Origin: Tridacna crocea
Lineage: Eukaryota > Mollusca > Bivalvia > Cardiida > Cardiidae
DNA length: 64,000 nt
Direction: 5' to 3'
NCBI GenBank assembly: GCA_943736015.1
Contig: OX031060.1
Span: 26,117,231 to 26,181,230, forward strand
A program made the position numbers and the translations under genes. A model generated the notes under the pieces. That model saw only the letters and a list, made by a program, of their open reading frames with translations. It made no database searches and was not told the DNA's origin. Numbering within the stretch: the first letter of the stretch is position 1; every line of letters begins with the position of its first letter. This document shows, in pieces, positions 56,170 to 64,000 of the stretch.

Positions 56170-57122
56170 CTGAACAAGAGCGGCAAACGCCTGTCTTACC
56201 CCAAGTTGTTAAGCTGGGGCATGCACCAAATAAAATTCAAGTATGAAAAACGACAAAGGGCAATAACTCAAAAATTAAGCAAGCAAGAGTTATGATTCCT
56301 GTGCACTGCACTCCCCCTTGATGAGATCTATCCATCCATGAAATTTCATAACCCTAGCTAGTATAGTTTTTGAGATATTCACAGACCAAATTCAAGTATT
56401 AAAAACAACAAAGGGCAATAACTCAAAAATTAAGCGAGCAGGAGTTATGATTCCTGTGCACTGCACTCCCCCTTGGTAAGATCTATCCAGCCATGAAATT
56501 TCATAACCCTAGCTAGTATAGTTTTGGAGATATGCTCCAGACCAAATTCAAGAATTAAAAAATGGCAAAGGGCAATTAACTCAAAAATAAAGCGAGCAAC
56601 AGTTATGATTCCTGTGCACTGCACTCCCCCTTGGTGAGATCTATCAACCCATGAAATTCCATAACCCTAGCTAGTATAGTTTTGGAGATATGCTCCGGAC
56701 AAAATTCAAGTATAAAAAAACAACAAAGGGCAATAACTCAAAAATTAAGTAAGCAAGAGTTATGATTCCTGTGCACTGCACTCCCCCTCGATGAGATCTA
56801 GCCACCCATGCAATTTCATAATCCTAGCTAGTATAGTTTTGGAGATATGCTCCGGACAAAATTCAAGTATGAAAAAGAAATTTGTCCAGAATCATCAAAG
56901 GGCCATAACTCCATGAAATTTAAATAAACCAAAACCAAAATAGGATATGCACATCTCTGCTTGATACTGAGTCTATTTGTGTAGTTTGAACCAAATCTGT
57001 CCAATAGTTGATGAGAAAAAGAGCGGACAAGAAATTTCATGAAAGGGCCATAACTCAATGAAAAATCAATGAACATAACCATAACTCCTATATACCCCCC
57101 AAACAGAGTTTTGGGGGGTATA
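56170..57122. mobile_element. Array-type element, units of about 158 bp (GACAAAGGGCAATAACTCAA family)
   Basis: Starts AACAAGAGCGGCAAACGCC. Four to five units with CACTGCACTCCCCCTTG and ACCCTAGCTAGTATAGTTTT. Ends in the hairpin TATACCCCCC / GGGGGGTATA. Confidence 0.75.
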
Positions 57123-57171
57123 ATTAGGATCTCTGTAGAAAGAAGGTTAAGATTGGCACAGAATGTCTTAC

Positions 57172-57193
57172 CATCTAAATGAAGTGATAAGAT
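57172..57193 (-). other. Candidate 5' microexon of the small membrane-protein gene
   Basis: 22 nt between a TTCCAG acceptor and a GTAAGA donor. If spliced to 53845 it gives in-frame TAG-ATG-ATG, closing the frame immediately upstream and adding one Met. It rests only on splice motifs and frame. Confidence 0.3.
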
Positions 57194-57660
57194 CTGGAAT
57201 GAGAGAACAGTTAGTTTTAATAACTATGAAGAGTTTTACTGGGTAACTGATTCATGTTTGAATATCATGTTTGAGTAGTTAGCCTGTGTCGTAATTAATA
57301 AATACTTAGGGTAGCAGACTTGTGTTTATGTTATATTTGACAAACTAAAATCCACAATGATATCAAGACATTAGACACATTATGTTACATATTTATTTGT
57401 TTTTATAATTTGCCACCTGTATAATCCTAATTAAGGTGTAATTATCACTTTGATGAAACCACTGCCAAATTATTAAGAATATGTTGTCTTTAATCCTGTC
57501 TTTAATCTCCATTGAATTTCATATCTGATTGATCTTTAACTTTTATTTTACTTGCATTATTCACAGTTTGTGAGTTTTTTAAATTATCTTTTTAACATAC
57601 CCAAGCTTTAAATTTTACAAAATAAACCAAAGTTTTCAGGTCCTGGTGTAGATGTACCCG
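57193..57660. other. AT-rich interval without recognised features
   Basis: No coding frame or repeat match seen. Confidence 0.4.
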
Positions 57661-57671
57661 GTACATGTATT

Positions 57672-58190
57672 TGAAACAAGAGGGCAAAGATGGCCCTGGA
57701 TAGCTCAACTGAATTTCTGAGAGAACCATAGCCATTTCTTTCAAAATGTAATCAGCCCTTTCAGGAAAGAAGAATTTTTTAAGAATTTCTTCATGTCTGT
57801 ATAGTGAAAATAGTCCACAGTCATCATAGATGTTTCTTGATGGATCAAAATTTCTAGAGCAATTCTCGAAAAGGGTTAGCTAAGAAACATTTCTGAGAAA
57901 TTATTTCTAAATCTGATCAGCCGTTTCAGAGAAGAAGAATTTCTTCATGGCAAATAGTGCAAGTAGCTTCCATTCACCAGAGCCATGTTTCTAGACAAAT
58001 CAGCATTTTGCAAACAATTTTTGAAAAGGGTTACCAAAGGAACATTTCGGTGAGATTATTTCAAAATCTGATCAGCCGTTTCAGATAAGAAAAATTTTAA
58101 AGAATTTCCTCATGGCCATATAGTGCAAGAAGCCCCCATTCACCACAGCCATGTTTCTTGATGGATCAAAATTTCACAAACAGTTTTTAA
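57672..58190. repeat. Array repeat, left part of an interrupted element
   Basis: GAGGGCAAAGATGGCCCTGG and units of the TTTCAAAATCTGATCAGCCG family. Its likely right part resumes at about 60255. Confidence 0.65.
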
Positions 58191-58338
58191 CAAGAGGGCC
58201 ATTGGCCCTGGAATGCTCACCTTAGGCTATAGCTTATGGGTAAAATTCAATTCTTTGAGCAACTTTGGTAAAGTTTCACCCAAGGAAGATCCCTGCCATG
58301 TTTCATCAAGATTGGCCCAGTGGGTTGGGAGAAGATAT

Positions 58339-58567
58339 TTAACTCATTACCAAACGACAACATTTTAGGCTTGTCCAAATCGAAAGCATTTGCAGACAAC
58401 AAAATTAAAAGTGCCTGAAAATTTGAAATTTGTTTTGTGAACGGTGGAAAACATTGTGGGAAAAGGAGAAAATGCTGGTTACCAGCATTTTCTCCTTTTC
58501 CCACAATGTTTTGTAAGGGTTCTTTCTCAGGGGCGTCAAAAGTAGGGGTTGTGTGGTAATGGGTTAA
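58339..58567. mobile_element. TTAA MITE, type B, in array element
   Basis: TTAACTCATTACCAAACGAC ... GTGTGGTAATGGGTTAA, inserted before AGAAATTGTTGACAG. Confidence 0.92.
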
Positions 58568-59936
58568 AGAAATTGTTGACAGGCGACAGACGCCGGATAT
58601 AGGGCAATCAAATATCAAAGCTCTACACCTTCCAGTTTCAAAGAAGAATTTTACATTTTCCTTCTTTGTCCTATGTTCAAACTTGTGGTCCCCGGGGCTT
58701 GGTCAGTTTTAAGCAAAGCAGCATCCTTGGAACAAACTTGGTAGAGGTCCACTCAAAGATGCTACATACCAAATATCAAAGCTCTACACCTTTCCATCTA
58801 AGAGAAAAAGAAATTTAAAATTTTCCTTCTTTGTCCGTATGTTCCAACCTGTGACCTCCGGGGCATGGCCAGTTTTGACGTTAGGGACATCATATGGCCA
58901 AACTTGGTAGAGCTCCACTAGACGATTCTGCATACCAAATATCAAAGCTCTGCACCTTCAAGTTTCCTTCTTTGTTGCTACGTTCGAACCTGTGATCCCC
59001 GGGGCAGGGCCAGTTTTGACTCCAAGGACATAATATGAACAAATTTGGTAGAGGTCCACTTGGAATTGCTACATGCCAAATATCATAGCTCTATGCCTTC
59101 TAGTTTTAGAGAAGAAGAATTTTAGAATTTTCTTTCTTTGTTCCTATGTTCGAACTTGTGACCCCCGGCCGGGGTGCGGCCATTTTGACCCCACAGGCAT
59201 GATTGACTTGGTAGAGGTCCACTAGGAGATGTCACATACCAAATACCAAAACTCTACGCCATCTAGTTTCAGAGGAGAAGAATTTTAAAGTTTTCCTTCT
59301 TTGTTCCTATGCTCAAACTAGTGACCCCCGGGGTGGGGCCAGTTTTGACCCCAGGGGCATCATATGAACAAACTTGGTAGAGGTCCACTAGGAGATGCCA
59401 CATACTAAATATCAAAGCTCTACGCCTTCAAGTTTCAGAGGAGAAGATTTTTAAAGTTTTCCTTCTTTGTTCCTATGCTCAAACTTGTGATCCCTGGGGT
59501 GGGGCCAGTTTTGACCCCAGGGGCATAATTTGAACAAACTTAGTAGAGGTTCACTAGGAGATGCTACATAACAAATATCAAAGCTCTATGCCTTCAAGTT
59601 TCAAAGGAGAAGATTTTTAAGTGTTCATTTTTTGTTCCTATGCTAAAACTTGTTATCCCCCAAAGTGGGACCAGTTTTGACCCTAGGGGCATAATTTAAA
59701 CAACCTTGGTAGAGGTCCATTAGGAGTTGCTACATACCAAATATCAAAGCTCTGCGTCTTCTAGTTTCAGAGAAGAAGATTTTCAGAGACTTCATTTTTT
59801 TTTCTTTTTGTTGCCATGGCAACCAGAGTTATGGGTGGAATTAAATTCTTTGAACAATTTTGGTAGAGCTTCACCCAAGGAACATTCCTGCCAAGTGTCA
59901 TGAAGATTGGCCCAGTGGTTTAGGAGGAAAAGATGT

Positions 59937-60165
59937 TTAACCCTTTCCAAAACAATCACTGGTTTTTACGACCATGAGATGGAAGCCTTTAGAAAACATT
60001 GTGGGAAAAGGAGAAAATGCTGGTTACCAGCATTTTCTCCTTTTCCTACAATGTTTTCTACCCTACTTGAAACGAATGTCAATTTTTGAGTTACGTTTAT
60101 AATGTCGTCTGCAAGTGCTTTCAATTTGGACCAGTCTAAAATTTTGTTGTTTGGTAAAGAGTTAA
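59937..60165. mobile_element. TTAA MITE, type A, same target position, opposite orientation
   Basis: TTAACCCTTTCCAAAACAAT ... TTTGGTAAAGAGTTAA, also followed by AGAAATTGTTGACAG. Confidence 0.92.
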
Positions 60166-61024
60166 AGAAATTGTTGACAGAAGACAGACAATGGATGACA
60201 GGTGCCGGACATAGGGCGATCAGGATAGCTCACCTTTAGCACTTTGTGCTAAGGTGAGTTGAAAAGGGTCATCCAAGGAACATTTCTGTGAAATTATTTC
60301 AAAATCTGACCAACGGTTTCAGAGAAGAATTTTTACGAATTTCTTCATTTCCCTCTAGTGCAAGTAGCCCCCATTCACCAGAGCTGTGTTTCTTGACGGA
60401 TCAAAATTTTCATGAACACTTTTTGGAAAGGGTCATTCAAGGAACATCTCTGTGAAATTATTTCAAATTCTGACCAGCCGTTTCAGAGAAGAAAACTTTT
60501 TAAGAATTTCCTAATTTCCATATAGTGCAAGTAGCCCCCATTCACCAGAGCCACATCTTTTGACCGATCAAAATTTTAAGAACACTTTTTGAAAAAGGTC
60601 ACCCAAGGAACAATCCCGTGAAATTATTTCAAAATCTGACCAGCGGTTTCAGAGAAGAAGAATTTTTAAGAATTCCTTCATTTCTATATGGTGCAAGAAG
60701 CCCCCATTCACCAGAGCCACATTTTTTGAATGATCAAAATTTTACGAACAATTTTTAAAAGGGTCACCCAAGGAACATATCTGTGAAATTATTGCGATTT
60801 CAGAGGAGAAGATTTTTAAAGAATTCCATAGAAAATTCAATTTGGTTGCCATAGCAACCAGAGTTTTTGATAGAATCAAATTCTGTGAACAGTTTTGAAA
60901 GAGGACCTCCAAAGGAACATTTCAGCCAAGTTTGGTCCAAATCGGCCAAGCGGTTTAGGAGGAGTTGATGTTTAAAGAAGTGTTGATGACGCACGACGGA
61001 CATGGGTGATCCTAAAAGCTCCCC

Positions 61025-61873
61025 TTAAAGGTGGGTATTTATAATTTTCACATCACACCAAATAAGAAAATATATATATCATTGAAATTTACATGAAAAA
61101 ACAATACAAATCATCAATAATTAAGAATCATAAAATTACAAAAGAAATATTTTTTGATGGTATTCCCTTAAAAGGCTACGTAGCCTCTTAAGCTATTTTA
61201 GATTTCACGCCAAAAATCAATAAAGCATTGTGGGAATGCCAAGTGACTGGCACATGACTAATAATGCTTAAATTCCATTACATAAACAAACATGTAATAA
61301 TCATTTTCCATAATGCCTGCTTCCGACGGATGTTTGAAACTTTTTCTGTGTTTTCCTGTATTTAAACGAGAGGATTGATAATCTAAAAATAGAACGTGTC
61401 TCCCGTTGGTGTCAACCTGGTCCGTAATAAATCTCTAACTTCTGGTGTTGTCGTATGGTTTTCGACTACTAGGGTTTCATGAATGCAAATTAAAAGGCTA
61501 TGGGAGTATAAGGTTGATTTTTTTGCATTTTTGTAAATGAATGAATGAATAGTGTTTTATGGCCAGTCGACAACTTAGGTCATATTGGGCGCACTTACTT
61601 AGTAAACAATAATGCAAGGTGAAAATAACATATGTGCAACAACATAAGACAAACATGATAAATGAGGAATGGATGAAACACAAAATGATGCCCCTTTTGT
61701 CGCCTTTTACGACATGCATGCTGTCACTTTTGTTCCACCAGATGAAATGGCAGATGTGACAATCACGGGACTGCAGTGGTTTATTCTTATACCCCCGATT
61801 AAACCACACGTGGTCCCACAGGCCAAGCATTTTTGTAAAATTTTCATCCCAAAATCTGAAGGGCCACCTTTAA
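61025..61873. mobile_element. TTAA-target element of about 545 bp, copy 3, carrying a SINE
   Basis: TTAAAGGTGGGTATTTATAA ... GAAGGGCCACCTTTAA, interrupted by a 289-bp SINE at 61538-61826. Confidence 0.88.
61525..61839 (-). mobile_element. SINE with 13-bp target duplication
   Basis: GCATTTTTGTAAA at 61525-61537 and again at 61827-61839. The minus-strand insert ends AAAACACTATTCATTCATTC, the simple tail of the SINE. Confidence 0.88.
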
Positions 61874-62663
61874 GCACGTTGTGCTCAGGTGAGCTAAAAA
61901 GTAAATGAAAGAGAGAAAATGTTTTTCACCATACCAGATAAAATGCTGATGTCTCCTTTTCCCACAATTGTTTTTCCTTCCCAAAACAATTTCTCCTGTT
62001 TCCACAACTTTAACATTAAAATAGGATTTGACATTAATATGCATGAAAAATATTATAGTGCAAACATTTTATAAACCTGTGAAAGCATTGTTTCAAATTA
62101 TTCAAATCTTTTAGTGTGCTAAAATGCCATAAATTAATTACATGAAGTATCAGATTCATAAATAAATGATTTAAAAAAAAAATATATTGATAAAAGTATC
62201 ACAACTTTGACAGAAACTGTTTCTTTTTTTCCTGATACTCTCTTTCCTAGCAAAAATTGATTCTTTTTTCCAATAGTTTTTTTCCCGATACTTTTTTTTC
62301 CCGATTACCGTGAAATTTAGACAAGGCCAGCCGGGCGACATGTTGGCCGATTGAAAATGGTGGCCAGTTTTCTAGATCTAAGTTAATTTTTAATTTTTTT
62401 ATTCAAATATCACAAGAGAAGACAAATTTTTTTCTGAGCATATTTATTTTATGGATATAGATCAGACACATCAACCTTGTAAAACAACTACTTTAGAAAA
62501 ACATGAACTCCCTGAATTGACATAATACTATGTCGTCCCGGTATTTCGGTGGACAAAGGGTTGAACATCTATTATGGAAGATGTCAATATAGTATGTTGT
62601 CATTTTGTTTTAACTTAAGCACCTTATATAAACATAACTTGTGTAGAAAAAAAAACACAAACA

Positions 62664-64000
62664 AGAGGGCCAAGATGGCCCTGGATCACTCACCTGAATT
62701 TTTGAGAGGACCATAGCCAATTTTTTTCTATTTTGAGGTATTGAAACACTGGAAACCAATTCCTTATTTTGCCAAGCAATTTTCAAAAGCTCACATGTAA
62801 AAGTCCTTTCAAAATCTGACCAGCAGTTTCAGAAAAGAAGAATTTCTAGGGGTATCTTATTTTCCGTATAGTGCAAGTAGCCCCCATTCGCCAGAGCCAT
62901 TTTTCTTGACCTATCACAATTTCTTGAACATTTTTGAAAGGGGTCATTCAAGGAACATTTCTGTGAAAATGTTTTAAAATCTGACTAGCCATTTCAGAGA
63001 AGAATAATTTTCAAGAATTGCTTCATTTCCCTATAGTGCAAGTAGCCCCCATTCACCAGAGCCATGTTTCTTGACAGATCAAAATTTCACGAACAATTTT
63101 TGACAAGAGGAACAAGATGTGGCCAATTTTGACCCCGAGGACATCATATGAACAGTCTTGGTAGAGGTCCACTAGGAAATGCTACATACCAAATATCAAA
63201 GCTCTGCACTACCTAGTTTCAGAGAAGAAGAATCTCAAAGCTGTCTTTCTTTGTTCCTATGATTCAAACTTGTGACCCCTGGGTCAGGGCCAGTTTTGAC
63301 CCCAGGGGCATCATTTGTACAATCATGGTAGAGGTCTACTAGGAGATGCTACATACCAAATATCAAAGCTCTGCGCCTTCTAGTTTGGGAGAAGAAGATT
63401 TTCAAAGATTTTGCTATTTTTCTTTTCCTTTTGGTTGCCATGGCAACTAGAACTATGGCTGGAATTCAATCTCATCATATGAACAATCTTGGCAGAGGTC
63501 CACTAGGAGATGCTATATACCAAATATCAAAGCTCTGCACTTTCTAATTTCAGAGAAGAAGATTTTTAAAGTTTTTCTTCTTTGTTCCTAAGTTTCAAAC
63601 TTGTGACCCCCGGGGCGGGCCAGTTTTGACCCCAGGGGCATCATATGAACAATCTTGGAAGATGTCCACTAGGAGATGCTTCACACCAAATATCAAAGCT
63701 CTGTGCCTTCTACTTTCCAAGAAGAAGATTTTTAAAGTTTTCCTTCTTTGTTCCTAATTTCAAACTTGTGACCCCCGGGCGGGGCCAGTTTTGACCCCAG
63801 GGGCATCATATGAACAATCTTGGTAGAGGTCCATTTGGAAATGCTACATACCAAATATCAAAACTCTGTACTTTCTAGTTTCAGAGAAGAATAATTTTAA
63901 AGTTTTCCGTCTTTGTTCCTATGTTTCAAACTTTTGACCCCCGGGCCAGGGCCAGTTTTGACCCCAGGGGCATCATATGAACAATCTTGGTATCTTAGAG
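62664..64000. mobile_element. Array-type element, running off the window
   Basis: GAGGGCCAAGATGGCCCTGG then CTCACCTGAA. Units first of the GTGCAAGTAGCCCCCATT family, then from about 63105 of the ACCAAATATCAAAGCTCTG family. X-box at 63434. Confidence 0.75.

Larger units (their letters stand above)
58191..60256. mobile_element. Array-type element inserted in another array element
   Basis: GAGGGCCATTGGCCCTGGAA then GCTCACCTTAGG start; CACTTTGTGCTAAGGTGAG end. About seven core units with ACCAAATATCAAAGCTCT. Holds MITEs at 58339 and 59937 and an X-box at 59810. Confidence 0.7.
60257..61900. repeat. Array repeat, right part, split by a 545-bp element
   Basis: Units of the GTGCAAGTAGCCCCCATTCA family, X-box variant GTTGCCATAGCAACC at 60845, then CTCCCC | inserted element | GCACGTTGTGCTCAGGTGAG. 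Confidence 0.75.

Overview
This is animal nuclear DNA: AT-rich, with spliced genes, GT-AG introns and very dense short interspersed repeats. The proteins are metazoan. The repeat profile fits a bivalve mollusc: tRNA-derived SINEs ending in ATTC-rich tails, pearl-like elements with cores of about 160-170 bp tandem units, and many small TTAA-target palindromic elements. Placement in a clam-like bivalve is an inference from repeat style, not a database result.

Three protein-coding genes can be assembled exon by exon with consistent splice phases. (1) Minus strand, 27667 to 6115: a 12-exon, 678-residue homologue of the Fanconi anaemia core-complex TPR protein FANCG. (2) Plus strand, 29817 to 39310: a complete 7-exon, 328-residue WD40 protein, clearly STRAP (serine/threonine kinase receptor-associated protein, the Unrip subunit of the SMN complex). 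It is head-to-head with FANCG, with 2.15 kb between the start codons. (3) Minus strand, 53845 to 45576: a 3-coding-exon gene for a 93-residue single-pass membrane protein that I do not recognise. A degenerate zinc-finger/transposase-like coding remnant lies antisense in STRAP intron 2. I see no rRNA, genuine tRNA gene or CRISPR array.

Most of the rest is repeats. The dominant family is a palindromic MITE of about 220-230 bp (more than 50 full or partial copies). Its ends read TTAA-CCC(T)TT(A/C)CC and their inverse, and a hairpin of about 65 bp sits in the middle. Several nested insertions can be compared with empty sites in this same window and show precise TTAA targeting, as expected for piggyBac-type mobilisation. 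A second TTAA-target element of about 545 bp has three copies. A 1.94-kb foldback element in STRAP intron 1 has TIRs of about 340 bp built from self-palindromic GGTACC modules and a 9-bp target duplication.

Region by region: 1-6.1 kb holds MITEs, a 250-bp TIR element and a long array-type element. 6.1-27.7 kb is FANCG, its introns filled with MITEs, SINEs and small hairpins. 27.7-29.8 kb is the divergent intergenic region. 29.8-39.3 kb is STRAP. 39.4-45 kb is array-type repeat. 45.5-53.9 kb is the small membrane-protein gene with repeat-filled introns. 54-64 kb is almost entirely array-type repeats with nested TTAA elements.
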